Positions 36,701-48,650 of a stretch of DNA of 64,000 nt are shown here, piece after piece. Origin of the DNA: Apoda limacodes. Its lineage: Eukaryota > Arthropoda > Insecta > Lepidoptera > Limacodidae. Positions within the stretch are counted from its first letter, which is position 1; each line of letters starts with the position of its first letter. A program made the translations under genes and the position numbers. The notes beneath the pieces were generated by a model. The model was not told where the DNA came from and did no database searches. It worked only from the letters and a program-made list of their open reading frames with translations. The stretch lies in assembly GCA_946406115.1 (NCBI GenBank), contig OX291550.1:5322803-5386802 (forward strand), given 5' to 3'.

Positions 36701-37494
36701 AACATAGTGTTCGCTCCTCGGCAGGGTTATGCTTGACTGCAAAATACTTATTGGTTTATATAAGTTACATATTTTGATGATATCCAAAAAAAACAAATAT
36801 AACAAATTACCGAGAATTAAGTTGTAATAAGTATTTTGGATAGTGATAACCTTGGCTGATGGCTATCAAGTTTGATTTACCAGTTTTGGTTCTGTATACT
36901 TCGAAAACATATAATGCTACAATACGCCTTTAGATTAAGTAATATAAATAGTGTAAAAGTTATGAGTCGAGTCAAGTGTAGGTACATTTAAAAATTACCT
37001 GCAAATAACCGTGACTGATGGCACGTGAGTTTGCATTCATTCAACCATGCAAACGATGTCCATATAATGCACAATGATATTGTTAAATAAATGACGCACG
37101 ACACACAGAATGCACACAAGTGCAAGCGATGCAGTTTGATTCATGCTCGAGAGGTTCGATGCATCGATCGTAAGTACTGTATGAAGTTTGTAAACGTAGG
37201 TGGTCTCTCGTTACACAAACAAATGTCTTATATATAACTATAGATATTTTTTTTATTAACATTATCATTATAGACTAACGGAAAAATCCCAAAGCATCTA
37301 TAATCAAGTTACACAATTAACTTATGTACGGTCAGTTGCAGAACTGCATATAGAGTTTCAAAACAAAATCGAATGGCAGCGAGGCGTAGTCACTCACACA
37401 CTTAAATTATTAGAAATAAAGTAATATGTCTCGTAGAACCTAAGTAATATTAGTTTCATTTAATATTGTATATAATAATATCACTAAGAAAATT
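33782..37494. other. Gene-free AT-rich stretch (possible intron)
   Basis: I see no recognisable coding exon. A scrap near 36275-36350 (cagacagacgcacggacga, cgacgaaactataaag) resembles the interior of the 'gagtcggact' family. If the 33.6-kb block is the first exon of the transporter gene, this is intron. Confidence 0.35.
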
Positions 37495-37590
37495 ATCGTA
37501 TCCGTAGCCTAGTGGATAGACGTATCAGATCTTAATACGTGTACTCAGTGGTTGTGGATTCGGATCTCACCTTATGCCTTTCTTTTTGTT
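37495..37590 (+). mobile_element. tRNA-derived SINE
   Basis: It has a pol III A-box-like tagcctagtgg at 37506-37516 and a B-box-like ggattcggatctc at about 37557-37569, with spacing as in a tRNA. A T-rich run follows. It does not fold as a proper tRNA, so it is read as a tRNA-derived SINE head. Confidence 0.55.
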
Positions 37591-37878
37591 TTTGTTACAT
37601 TTTACGAATTATGAATATTTTGTTTAGTTGATCAGCTTAGACCAATTTTCTAATAGCTATTAAGTTCTACGTAGGTAGACATTTAATGTTTCTCGTTCGT
37701 TGCCGGTTTGTTTCTGGGGGTATGTGCTGACAAGTTTGTTTGGTGTTTTCATTTAGCTATTAAGTTAGATGCGGTAATTACTTAGGTAGCCATTTTGTCG
37801 TTGTGGATGTGTTAGTGAAGGTGGTTGTGTTGATAAGGTTGTTTTGTGTTTTTATTAAATTTCTTTGCCAAAAATAAT

Positions 37879-38842
37879 ATGCAGGCCAATATTAATATTC
37901 AAGAGAGGATGCGTATTATAGAATTACATAATATGGGTTACAATATATCTCAAATTTGCAATGAGACTGGTTTTACCGTAAGTATTTTATTTGATGTTAA
38001 TGTTATATCATAATTTTTAATACCACACTTTTTTGTAAGTAAATTTCAAAAAAAAAACTAAAATATAATTTCAGTAGTTTGATAAATGTTTATTTTAATT
38101 AATAATTGGTTTTAATATTTGGTTTTTAGTGAACTACTGTAAAGCGTTGGGTCTCGCGCAACCAAGAGGAGGGGAGTTTATCAACTCGATCTCGAAATAC
38201 CCATAAACAAAATAGATTATTGTTTGCAGTGGAGTATTTAGATTTTGACTGGGAGCACACCTTATTCACCGATGAGAAGTCGTTTGAATCATCTGAAAAC
38301 GGGAGGCTTCATTTGTGGCGCAGAAATGGAACCCGTTATGCAGAACACAATGTTGCCCCAAATATGGACGGATATCACTAAATATGTGGGGGTGGATGAC
38401 TGCGGCTGGTCCTGGTGAATTAATCTCGATAGCAGGGCGCGCTAGAGCTTCACATTATGTGGAAGTGTTAGACGAGATCATGTTGCCAACAGCGCGGTGT
38501 GTTTGTCCATTAGCTAATATGCCGCAAATACAGTTTATGCATGATAACTGTCCTGTGCATCGAGCGCATATAGTGCAGGATTGGTTTACTGAACACCCGG
38601 GCCTTAATGTTATTCCTTGGCCTGCAAAATCACCAGATTTAAATCCCATAGAAAACCTATGGGGTTTGATGGTGCAAAGATGGGACATGCGAAATGAAAG
38701 AACTACAGAGTCATTAGAGGCTCACTGTTTAGAAATTTGGAATAATATTAGAGGAACAGATATCTGTTCTAATATAGTCGGATCTATGCGGCGGCGCTTG
38801 CTTGCTGTGATTGAAAATAATGGAGGTTATATTAAATACTAA
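37879..38842 (+). pseudogene. Tc1-like transposase pseudogene (DD35E by count)
   Basis: Tc1-type transposases excise and insert the element at TA dinucleotides. Exon-like piece 1, 37879-37977, encodes an N-terminal helix-turn-helix start (QERMRIIELHNMGYNISQIC). A gtaagt donor at 37978 and a tttttag acceptor at 38129 border a 152-base intron-like gap. Piece 2 begins with an in-frame TGA where a Trp is expected, then VKRWVSRNQEEG. It soon reaches the catalytic domain FTDEKSF (first Asp, 38271-38273), so the second HTH is deleted. After a one-base frameshift near 38375, the frame 38315-38842 carries FMHDNCPVHRA (second Asp, 38543) and SPDLNPIENLWG (Glu, 38651). 35 residues lie between the second Asp and the Glu, compared with 34 in classical Tc1. 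No terminal repeats were found. Its right side abuts another element at 38846. Confidence 0.8.
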
Positions 38843-38845
38843 AAA

Positions 38846-39206
38846 ATCGGCCAAGTGCGAGTCGGACTCGCGCACGAAGGATTCCGTACCATTATCTATA
38901 AAAACGGCATAAAAATCACGTTTGTTGTATCGGAGCCACCCTTAAATTTTTGTTTTATTTTATTTTAATTATTTATTTTTAAAGTAACTATATAACTAAA
39001 TATTTTGTGAATATTTTAGGCGTCTATCTGTTGCCGTTATCAATATCGAGCAAAATCTAGCAAAAAAATCATGTTTGTTGTATGGGAGCCATTTATTTTA
39101 TTCTATTTTTTAGTATTTGTTATGAAAGCGGCAACAGAAATATATCTTCTGTCAAAATAGTAATAGGGTACCGCTAATTACCCTTTGGGTACGGAACCCT
39201 AAAAAT
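38846..39206 (+). mobile_element. 'gagtcggact' family copy
   Basis: It begins atcggccaagtgcgagtcgg, followed by cgcgcacgaaggattccgta, and ends accctttgggtacggaaccc then taaaaata. It is a compact 360-bp copy with both ends and no coding capacity. It immediately follows the Tc1-like pseudogene. Confidence 0.7.
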
Positions 39207-39675
39207 AAAGTACTATTTTTCTTACAGATATTATTTTACATTTCAATATATTTAAGACATAACATATTTTTTTTACTTTGTTGTTTTTCAAAATATAGCA
39301 GCGTTACCGAATGAATGGTGACTTGTATTTTTTTTTATTCTTATGGTTAAGTTTCAATTTTCTTTTCATTACGAAAACGAATACTTAAGCTATAACCATA
39401 GGAAATATATATATAGAAAAAAGAGACATTTATACGGAACCCTAAAAATAAAGTACTATTACATAAAATATAAAATATCTTACAGATATTTTTTTACATT
39501 TGAATATATCTAAGACATAACATATTTTTTTTTACTTTGTTGTTTTTCAAAATATAGCAGCGTTACCAAATGAATGGTGACTTGTATTTTTTTTTATTCT
39601 TAAGGTTAAGTTTCAATTTTCTTTTCATTATGAAAACGAATACTTAAGCTAAAACCATAGGAAATATATATAGAA
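39191..39675 (+). repeat. Tandem duplication, 243-bp unit
   Basis: Two direct copies lie back to back. Both start acggaaccctaaaaataaag (39191 and 39434) and continue with tagcagcgttacc, aatgaatggtgacttgtatt and aaaccatagg-type words. They differ by a few substitutions and small indels. The unit begins with the last bases of the 38846-39206 element, so the duplication happened after that insertion. Confidence 0.85.
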
Positions 39676-39717
39676 AAAAAAACCATTGCTATTAATCGTA
39701 ATATTATTAACATTGTA

Positions 39718-39889
39718 ACGTGACAACTTGTGCCTTTTACTTTTTATGTCTGTCTCTCTCGCTCTTAGGCGGGCTAACCATGCCGCGTGCCTCTCACTCG
39801 CTCTCATTGTGAGCGCATAACGTGAGCGGAGCGTAACGCAGTTTCTTGAAGTGTCACCCGGCAAACCAATTTATAAGACGTTGTCACGT
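39718..39889 (-). mobile_element. MITE copy 2 with acgtgacaa ends
   Basis: It is the inverted counterpart of 7779-7928, with the same 9-bp terminal inverted repeat and the same internal words in reverse (tctctctcgctcttaggcgg, cactcgctctcattgtgagc). It is slightly longer, at 172 bp. Confidence 0.7.
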
Positions 39890-40079
39890 CAAAAGAAACA
39901 TTTATCAAAAACATTATTTATGATTTATAAAATTTTTATAAAAACCATTTTTATTTGATTGCATGTATTTTAATTCTTGCAAACAAAGCAAAAAGTTCTC
40001 ATACCAACTGGTCCTTTTCAGAGAGAACTAGATGTCAAAACATAAAAAAAAGTTATTCCTAACAAAAACACTCAATACG

Positions 40080-40165
40080 GAAATAGCGTGATTTGAACCT
40101 CGCTCGACTAGGCTCGCTGGATTAAGTCACAGCGCCTACCTACACTACCACTACACCACCGGGAA
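40080..40165 (-). mobile_element. tRNA-derived SINE head, minus strand
   Basis: On the minus strand it reads cccggtggtgtagtggtagt (A-box-like) and gcgaggttcaaatcacgc (B-box-like). The arms do not form a standard tRNA. It is interpreted as a pol III SINE head. Confidence 0.5.
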
Positions 40166-42332
40166 GATATCATTTAACGCGAAATGAACAATATGTATGT
40201 AGAACAACACTGCAGTTTACACCTGATTAATTTGTTAGGTAGAAACCAAAAGATAGAAGAACGGTTTAAATAAACTGGTTAGTATTAAGAAAACTAAACC
40301 TAATTTAATCGATGCAAGGTTAATATTACTGACAGTTCTGATAATGTTAATGTGTGAGTGCGAGATTCACAGAATGGCTTCACGCAATTTTAACCTTTAC
40401 ACTATGCATGCACTTTAGCAAATGACGGTACATACATATATACTACTAACCTAAAACACACACTACACTACTTACTAAAATACGCACTGTGTTACTTACT
40501 ACATATAACACACACAATATTACTTACTAAAATACACATTAACACACACAATATTACATAAAACTGTTACTAATTTAATGGGTTCATACACTGAAATACA
40601 CATAAACAAGCATAAACACACACGCACATACATACACATATAGGTATTCATGTAAATTTAAGCAGAGAATATGATATGGGTTTACTTCATAATATGTTAT
40701 TTTTATGTTTTATTGGTAGATCAAAATATGTCACCAAGAGTAAAAATTATTAACTTCCGATTGCAAGACTGTAACAAGTAAAATAAAACGTAGGCAACTT
40801 AAAAAGTACGTCCAAAGTCATAAACAAAATGATAGGGCTGTGTATGTAAAGTTCTGTTAAAGTCGCCGAGGCAGTAATAAGGGTATCCCCACACCGATAT
40901 TTTTTTAAAAAGTATTTAATAGTTAAGAAATAAAAAAAACCGCAAGAAGCCTACTGTTGAACGTAGGCTCCATAAATTATTCCACAGCGCCTGGTCATCC
41001 AGTTGCTTTCTGCAGGTCCAAATTGTGTGGCTCGTAGGAGGGTGCGTATTCCAGTCACATTTTGACCCTTTTTTTCTCCATCGGCTATCGATTCGATGAG
41101 CGAGATGGCCTGCTTATTATCACATCTTACTACGAAATATAAAAAATACATCTTATAGCCATTGCTTATAGCAGACAAAACAAAATAAACTTCACTTTCT
41201 AGCATTCGGATGCCAAAAAGGTATTTATCACGTCTACAAACATTCGGTTTAAGTATTACTTTTTTTAGGGCGTGATTTTTTAGCTGTTACGATTGCATTT
41301 GCTTTCGTGCTGTCTCTTACTGTTCTGTTAAAAAATCTATTTGCTATCCTGCTGTCAGATGCCAAATTTGCTATATTTGAGAGAAATTGCAAGCTACAAA
41401 AACACTTTGATAACGTTATCGTATACACTTTACGTTTTTGCGTCGTGTTATTGTCGTACCGAATTGTATATTCCGCAATCGGCACAGCATTAATAGGTCT
41501 GGGTTGAAACAAGCACAGATTACGTAACTGACCCTTTCACTACTCGATATTAAGCTTTATTAAGTGTTTATATTACCATGTCATAAACAAACTTATAAGT
41601 TATCCAAAGTAATCAAACTGGTATACAAGCAAACATTGAACTTGACCGATATTGATTTTATTAGCAGTGGTGGCATATCTAATTGATTGAATATCTTGTG
41701 TGTGTGAAAAAAATCATTGGAGTAGCATAAATAAGAAGAAGAAAAGGAAACTATCATAGCTAAGTAGGCTTTACAACTTAATAAGTAATAGTCGACAAAC
41801 TTATAAAATGTATTCGAATCGAAGTGTAATGAAGAGTAAAAATTTCGTACAAATTCCATTAAATATAAGTTTATGAACCATGTAACATTATAAAAAAAAT
41901 ATCATTCTGAATACTAATACTTGCTACAATATTTATAGGTTAGAATAACGCATTGGACTGAGTAATCTAGTTACTCTATCGAAAACAGTTGTCGTTTAAA
42001 ACAGTAACTAAATATAGTGAATTATACAAACTTCAGTCATAGTTAGGGCTTGGAACTCGGACTATTTTTCTACTCCGGAGTAAGGTTTCGATGCTAAGCA
42101 TTCTGGAGATGGCTTAATTAGAAAGATATTTAACTTGACTGAAATGTATGGCCCATTTGTTAAAAATGATCCTTCTGGTTACATTAATGCAGATAAAAAA
42201 CTAGAAGAATACAAATACAAAACAAAAGTTTTATTTAGAATAGGTAATCAAATCTATCCCTAATAAATTAACATATGAAAGTTTTTAAGGAATTTGGTTG
42301 ACATAACTATAGTAAATAAAAAAGTAATTAAA
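40166..42332. other. Stretch without a host gene; CA-rich and weak LINE-like pieces
   Basis: About 40430-40650 is an imperfect repeat of acacacac, cttactaaaata and cacaatattac units. On the minus strand, 41205-40951 ends in RRCGIIYGAYVQQ before a TAG, faintly like the EAYVQQW end of lepidopteran RTE-like LINEs. I give that low weight. Another minus-strand frame, 41512-41249, has no known motif. Confidence 0.3.
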
Positions 42333-43601
42333 AAAAACCGGCCAAGTGCGAGTTGGACTCGCGCTCCGAGGGTTCCCTATCAACCACCATTTACGTAATT
42401 TATAAACACAAACAAATAAGATGTATGCCGCTTAGTACTGACCAAGCCTGACGTTGCTTAACTTTGAATATGGTTTCCAACAAACAAATGTGTTACTATT
42501 TCTCTTGATAATAAGCCAGAAGGCGCTGTAAGGGTAATTTTAAATAGTAGTGTCTCAGGTCCGTCTAACACTTGGCTATTTTTTATTATTTGTTGTTATA
42601 CTTAAGAGTTTACACTATATTTCACTACAAGTTTGTAGTTTATATGTAATCACCGTTTTTACGATAGAACAAAAACAACGAAAATGTGTTTCTTGTATGA
42701 GGACTTCCCTAACAAATGTATCACTGTTTCTCTTAATACTATTGCTAGATGGCGCTGTACCGATAATTTAAAATGGTAATTGCTTCGGCCTGACTTACAC
42801 TTGGTCGATTTTTATTATATTTGTTGTTATACTTTGAAGTTCACACTATTTTTCACTGCAAGTTTGAAGTTTGTACGCATTACTGTTCTTACGATAGAGC
42901 GATTAAAACGAAAATATGTTTCTTGTATAAGGACCCCCCTTAAATTTTAACTTTTTATTATTTGTTATAGATTTCCCCACTATAAAACATATTCTGTGAA
43001 AAATTTAGGCTTCTATCTTTTTCGGTCTAAAAGATAGAGCCTTTTAATGGTCGGACTGACAGACAGACGGACAGACAGACATAAAGACAGCTTTGGCTTA
43101 GTAAAAAAAAAAAGTGGCGCTAGGATCGCTTAAGCATAACATGTCTGTAATGTAACAAAAATATAAATTAATATATATACAGTGATTTTTAATATAAAAA
43201 GTGCGTAAAGTTGTTAATAATGATGAAAATAAACAGTGTGATTGTTTGTGACAATTTGTTATTACTGTACATGTAAATAAACAATCCTAAATAAGTGATA
43301 TTCTAAAAAGCCGCACATCTTAAATGATCATTATTTTAAAAAAAGCTCTTAAAAGAAATATATTCACAGTGTCCGAATGAACAAAAGTGAATAACAAAGT
43401 TTTATAGAAATAACTCATACAGTGCGCAATTTTGAATATTGACTTTGATTTTACCGTTTGTAAGTATTAAATTTTAAAACGTAGCAGTAATAGTGTGCAA
43501 TCAGTGAGTCATAAATTTGTGCCAAACAAAACTGCTCAAACAGCTGATAGCTTGATGCTTAAATACTGCAATGAAAATTCGATGTCATTATTATTACGAC
43601 A

Positions 43602-43655
43602 ATAGCCCAGTGGTTAAAGTATCGGAATCACGATCAAATCCTACTGTGGCTAGAT
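43602..43655 (+). other. tRNA-like module in LINE 5' region
   Basis: The word aatagcccagtggttaaagt looks like a tRNA D-arm/A box, and cgatcaaatcctac looks like a worn B box. It lies 40-90 bases upstream of the LINE's first ORF. It may be a pol III promoter relic or a captured SINE head. It is not a functional tRNA. Confidence 0.35.
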
Positions 43656-43696
43656 AAACTTTTTATTTATTCTATAAAAAAAAATAAGTATTCAAA

Positions 43697-44576
43697 ATGA
43701 GTACGGTAATATTAACACGCAAGGCAGCAATGTCTCAGATGGATGACAAACTAAAACAAACTTTAGTGGAACTTAAAAATGTTAAAACGGTCTGTGATAC
43801 ATTAATAAAAGAAAGAGATGATCACGAAGAAGAAATAAAAAAAAACATAATTCGAAACACTGAACTTAAAAAACAGCACGCAGACTTACACTCGCGGCAT
43901 TTGCTCGTAACTGAGGACCGTAACCAGCTAAAACAACAAATTGATAGTTTTGATGCATGCAGTTACACGTACGAGCAAGCGCTCAGGCGGACCTCCGAAC
44001 TTGAAACTGAGCTAGATGAGGCCTACCAATTGATCTCTCAACTTCAACACGAACAAGATAAACAAAAAAAATGTCACTACGCTTAGCTTGTTTGACGAAT
44101 TAATGGAGAGTAACCTCAAAAAGAAACAAACCGGTGGGAACTCATTTTCGACACTTGAATTAAAATGCGAGGCTTTTATTCAAGATTCTTATAGTGGCAA
44201 GCGGTTTCGTATTAAAAAAAGTTTAAAAATTCGTAGATTAATAAAAAAGTCACAAAAGTTACTACATAAGCGAGTTTACTGTCGCCGAAATAATATTTTG
44301 AAATAAGAACGATTTTCTCTATTAAATAAATTACAACTACATGAATCTGAATTAGTGATAAGGAATGAAATATATTACACTAAAACACACTCACTAAACT
44401 TAAAAATTGAGATTTTAGAAAATTCTCTTAAAGAGATTTCTAACAAATATTCTTTAGCCCAAAAGGAGATTTGTGAACATATTCAGGCTACAGAAAAACT
44501 TTTAAATTTGTGCAAAGAAAGTGAACAACGATTACAGTGTTTTGCAAATAACCATTCCTGCGACTGTCCACTCTGA
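43697..44576 (+). pseudogene. LINE ORF1-like coiled-coil region
   Basis: Three broken frames follow one another: 43697-44086, 44088-44306 and 44355-44576. The first and third are rich in Leu, Glu, Lys and Gln heptads (for example LKQTLVELKNVKTVCDTLIK and LETELDEAYQLISQLQHEQ) and would form coiled coils. The middle piece is very basic (IRRLIKKSQKLLHKRVYCRR). The third ends in a Cys/His cluster, NHSCDCPL. This fits the nucleic-acid-binding ORF1 protein of LINEs, although no RNA-recognition motif or classical zinc knuckle is visible. Confidence 0.5.
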
Positions 44577-44779
44577 CGGGGACACAAATACAAGAATCTG
44601 CAAATACGATTGACACTTGTAAGACGAGAAATAATTTTCCGGTTGAAGTTCAGCGCTCTGATCTATTATTATCTCCTGGATATTATTGTAATTGACGACG
44701 CATTTAATAGTAGTAGTTCTATATTAGTTGCTAATCAATCTTTAAACTAAACTTAAAGACAACAGAAAAGCGGCTTAAT

Positions 44780-47467
44780 GCGTGCCTTACTTTGTCATAC
44801 CAAAATATAAATCGCTTTTCTGGCAAAATTTTAGATGTAGAATTATTAATTGAGCAATTTAAGATTGATATTGTTTGTTTAGCCGAGACATTGTTAAGGT
44901 CAGATAGAATGTTGTTCTATGTAAATAATTTTGATGTTGCTTGTGCGTTTAATAGAGAGTCTGCTAAAGGTGAATGCACTATAATTCTTGTTGGCATAGC
45001 ATTAAGTATAAGGAAAGGACAGACATAGCTTAACTATCAGTTGAACGTATCTGTGAGATTGCGTGTGTTGAGCTGGAAGAACATGTAATATTATGTATAT
45101 ACAAACCACCATCAGCTAATTTCTTGTCATTTTTATTAGTTCTAGAGGATGCTCTAAGTAAACTCAAGCACAGTAAATCAGTGATTGTCTGCGGTGATTT
45201 TAATATTGACCAACTTGCAGACTCTTCCGAGAAACGAAGGCTTAATTCGCTTTTTGAATCGTTTCATTTAAAATATTTATTTCATGAACCCACAAGAATT
45301 ACACCCACAAGCGCTACCTGTATTGATAATATAATTCTAAATTGTGAAGTTATAGATACACTTTTTATAAACGGAGTACGTTCAGATCACAAATGTCTTA
45401 TAATTAAATTTAATTCTAACAGGCCATTTGAACAATCATATATCAAATGTAGACAACTGACTAAAATAAAATAAAGCAATTCGAAAATAAAATAAATAAT
45501 AATATATCAAAAATCAATTTTGAATCTCGCGACCCTAATGTAATTTATCAGACATTTTTTAACTCTATTCATGGTTGTTTTCAGGAAATATATCCTAACA
45601 AAAAAGTCAAAATTAAAAAGCAATTGTGTTTTAATCAATGGGCTACAGCTGGCATAAGGAAAAGTAGGACGAATTTATTCGATCTATATGAAAGAAAATC
45701 ATATACAACAGGTAGAAATTTTTTTGCTTACGTTCGGAAATATTCAAAAATTTGTGTGTATTGAAGTAAAAGCTCGGTATATAAGAAATAAGATTGAATG
45801 TTCAGAAAATAAAATAAAATCTGTTTGGAAATGGATTTATCAGGAAACTGAAAAAAACAAACAACATAAAAACCATGTCGAGCTGAAAATCAACAATGAT
45901 ATTTTAACCGACAATAAAACAGTAGCAAATGCCTTTGAAACATTTTTTGCCAACATAGTACTAGATATATCAAAATCTATTGTGTCTGTTTCCGGGTCAT
46001 CCAAATTCCTTTTAGAGAGAAATATGAAAAGTATCGATTCTACCAACTTCATATTTAGACATGTTTCACAAGATGACATAATAAAAACGTACAAATCTTT
46101 GAAAAAAAAGAAAACCGAGGATGTATCGGGGATTTCTGTAAAATTAATTGGGTCAATTATCGAAGACATAGCTCCTATCTTAGCATTGATATTTAATCAC
46201 TGCATAGACGAAGGTATTTATCCTGATCTCTTAAAACTAAGTAAAACGATTCCCATATTTAAATCTGGATGTGCAAATAATCCTACAAATTATCGTCCAG
46301 TTTCCATCCCCCCGCTATTGGCCAAATTTTTTAAAAAATTATATTTGATCAGCTAAAATTACATTTTAATAGGTATAATATCATGCATGTACAGCAATAT
46401 GGCTTTACAAAAGGTAAATCGACAGTAAATGCAGGTGCTAAATTAGTAACGCATATAATGGATGCATGGAAGAAATGTAAGGACGTCATAGGAATATTCT
46501 GTGATCTGTCCAAGGCGTTTGACCGTGTTAATCATCAAACACTTCTTAATAAACTTCAACACTACGGCGCGCAAGGTAAAGCGTTAAAGCTTATTTCGCA
46601 TTATTTAGCAAATCGCGTTCAAAGAGTGGAAATTAATGGTGAAATGTCATCGGATGCTTTGGTCAATATAGGTGTGCCTCAAGGATCTATTTTGGGACCT
46701 TTTCTTTTCCTTACGTACATAAACGATCTTCCATACGCAGTAAAAGGCTTATGTGAAATTATATTGTTCGCTGACGATACTTCTTTAATTTTTAAACTAG
46801 ATCGAAAAAATCCGGACTTTGTAGGAATAAATAATTCACTATCCATCATTATTGAATAGTTTAATGCAAATAATCTTCTTCTTAATGGAAGTAAAACCAA
46901 ATATCTTAATTTTTCTTTAACAAAACAGAGCTTGACATCTACAATTAAAGCAGGAGACAACTCCCTGGAGATGGTTGACACAGCTAAATTTCTAGGAATT
47001 ATCATAGACAAGAAACTGCAATGGGGTCCGCACATAAACAACTTATGTAAGAAACTAAGCTCCGCTGCATATGCAGTGCGAAAAAATTCGACAGCTAACA
47101 AATGTTAGCGCGGTTAGTCTACTATGCTTACTTTCATAGCATTATGTCGTATGGTATTTTATTATGGGGTGCAGCCGCCGATTGGGAATCGGTCTTTATT
47201 TTGCAGAAAAGGGCAATCCGCTCTGTATACAAGATGAATGCGCGTGAATCTCTAAGAGAACCCTTTAAAAAAATTAACATTTTGACTATGCCATCTGCTT
47301 ACATTTATGCCAACATAATGTATGTGCGGCAAAATATTGATTTGTTCTCAAAACGTGGGGAGATACACGGCCTTAATACTAGAAATAAAGGGAAACACGC
47401 AATGCCTGTTTTAAGACTGCACAAGACACAAAAAAAGACATTTATAGGAAACGGTATACAATTTTAA
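44780..47467 (+). pseudogene. LINE ORF2 pseudogene: endonuclease and reverse transcriptase
   Basis: ORF2 proteins nick target DNA and reverse-transcribe the element at the nick. The apurinic-type endonuclease is in pieces: 44792-45028 with FKIDIVCLAETLLRSD, then 45124-45474 with VIVCGDFNID and a SDH motif before the domain end. The RT starts in 45688-46356 (DDIIKTYKSLKKKKTEDVSG, NPTNYRPVSIPPLLAK) and continues at 46383-46859 with QYGFTKGKSTVNA, FCDLSKAFDRVNH, GVPQGSILGPFLF and the catalytic FADDTSL (46767-46784). A TAG at 46857 replaces a likely Trp, and the frame continues with FLGIIIDKKLQWGPHI. After another shift near 47080, the C-terminal part 47102-47467 contains YFHSIMSYGILLWG. All catalytic RT residues are present, but the gene is cut by at least six frame breaks. 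Confidence 0.8.
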
Positions 47468-47744
47468 AACAAAGTTCTAATTTCAAAAGCTTACTATACA
47501 GTTTTAGATTATATAGGAAACAAGGATGTTTGGAATATCATCTACACAAAGCTTAGCTATTTTTAGTTTTATTGACAAATTTTTGTAATGTTATATTTAT
47601 TAATTCACACTTGTTTAATATAAACTGACGTTCAAAAGTGTCCGAAGGTGAATAAGAACTTTAAATAAATAAAAAAAAAAAAATAGAGCTCCGTTGGCAC
47701 GCTCTGGGTACGGAACTTTAAAAATGAAACCGACTTCAAAACTG

Positions 47745-48650
47745 TATTTTATTTAATTAATAAATATAAAGGGAGAAAAAATTTTCTTAAACTCTTTTTA
47801 AAAAATCTGAAGTAAATATAGGCTAACTATTTTTTGAGGTCGGTGCCGCCCAGAAGTGTACGCCGGCAACGACGTGTGCCCTCACGTGTATGCCCGTTCG
47901 AATTGCCCGTCTGTCTGGCTGTTGGTCTGTGGGTCTGTCAATACCATTTTTCAGGAACGAGTGATCAGACTAAAACTAATATCAATGACTAAGCTCTACG
48001 GTCCTTTAAAGCTGTATAAAAATCCAGCTTCTAAATTAACGCAATCAAAAAATACAGTTATTTTAACACTCACCAATAAATCAAAACCTATAGGGTAGAC
48101 GTAGATGACTTGGAATCATGAAATTTGGCAAGAAAGAAGGTCTCACATTAAAAATCGAAAAATTGATGATTTGTAGTTACGAGTATCAATAGTAAAAAAC
48201 ACACGCTTCGAAGTTATCGTCATTAAAAGATTACGGCATTTGTATATTTTGACATTTTGAAATAAAATAAACTTTGCCTTTGAACTGGAATCATGAAATT
48301 TGGCAAAAAGCAAGGTTTTAGAAGTAAAGGAAAAAATCAAAAAATTGTTGATTTGTAGATAAATAAAAAAAAGAGAGAATTTTAAGATTGTTGTTACCAG
48401 AAACTCGTAAAAGTATCAAGTTTAATTTAATATCAATCTAAATACTCGGTCACTTAATAGACAAGCTATAAAAAGATAATATTCCAAGTTAACGCAATCA
48501 AAAAATACGGCCATTTGCATATTTTCACATTTGCAAATAAATCAAAACCTAAAGGGTGCTAGGGTACTTGCCGTTGACCTGGAATCATGAAAGGCAAAAA
48601 GCAAGACTTTGGAGGGCAGGTCAGACTTGCACTAGTCCGGCTTCTTTTAG
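47745..48650 (-). mobile_element. 'gagtcggact' family copies, minus strand, internally repeated
   Basis: The words tggaatcatgaaatttggca occur at about 48110 and 48290, and a shortened version at about 48580. The block ends with agacttgcactagtccggct at about 48624, which is the family start in complement. Two or three partial copies, or internal repeats, are therefore arranged head to tail. Confidence 0.5.

Larger units (their letters stand above)
43114..47683 (+). mobile_element. Nearly full-length, broken LINE (Jockey-group type)
   Basis: This is a 4.6-kb non-LTR retrotransposon: an untranslated 5' region with a tRNA-like module, a coiled-coil first-ORF region, an endonuclease/reverse-transcriptase second ORF, and a 13-A tail at 47671-47683. 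The left border is an A run at 43103-43113, which probably reflects the duplicated A-rich target. Many frameshifts and stops make it inactive. The layout and motifs suggest the Jockey group, perhaps Daphne-like, but the clade is uncertain. Confidence 0.75.
42333..47730 (+). mobile_element. 'gagtcggact' family copy interrupted by a LINE
   Basis: The left part starts aaaaccggccaagtgcgagt at 42336 and runs to ggcttagta at about 43103. The right part resumes as tagagctccgttggcacgct then gggtacggaacttta and ends near 47730. Elsewhere these two parts are continuous in this family. The LINE at 43114-47683 therefore jumped into this older copy. Confidence 0.65.

Noticed and set aside
40430..40650. 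CRISPR-like or satellite array
   Set aside because: Units are imperfect CA-rich words of unequal length, without constant spacers. This is simple-sequence drift in an insect genome.
45840..46169. Minus-strand open frame opposite the LINE reverse transcriptase
   Set aside because: Shadow of the real + strand RT frame.
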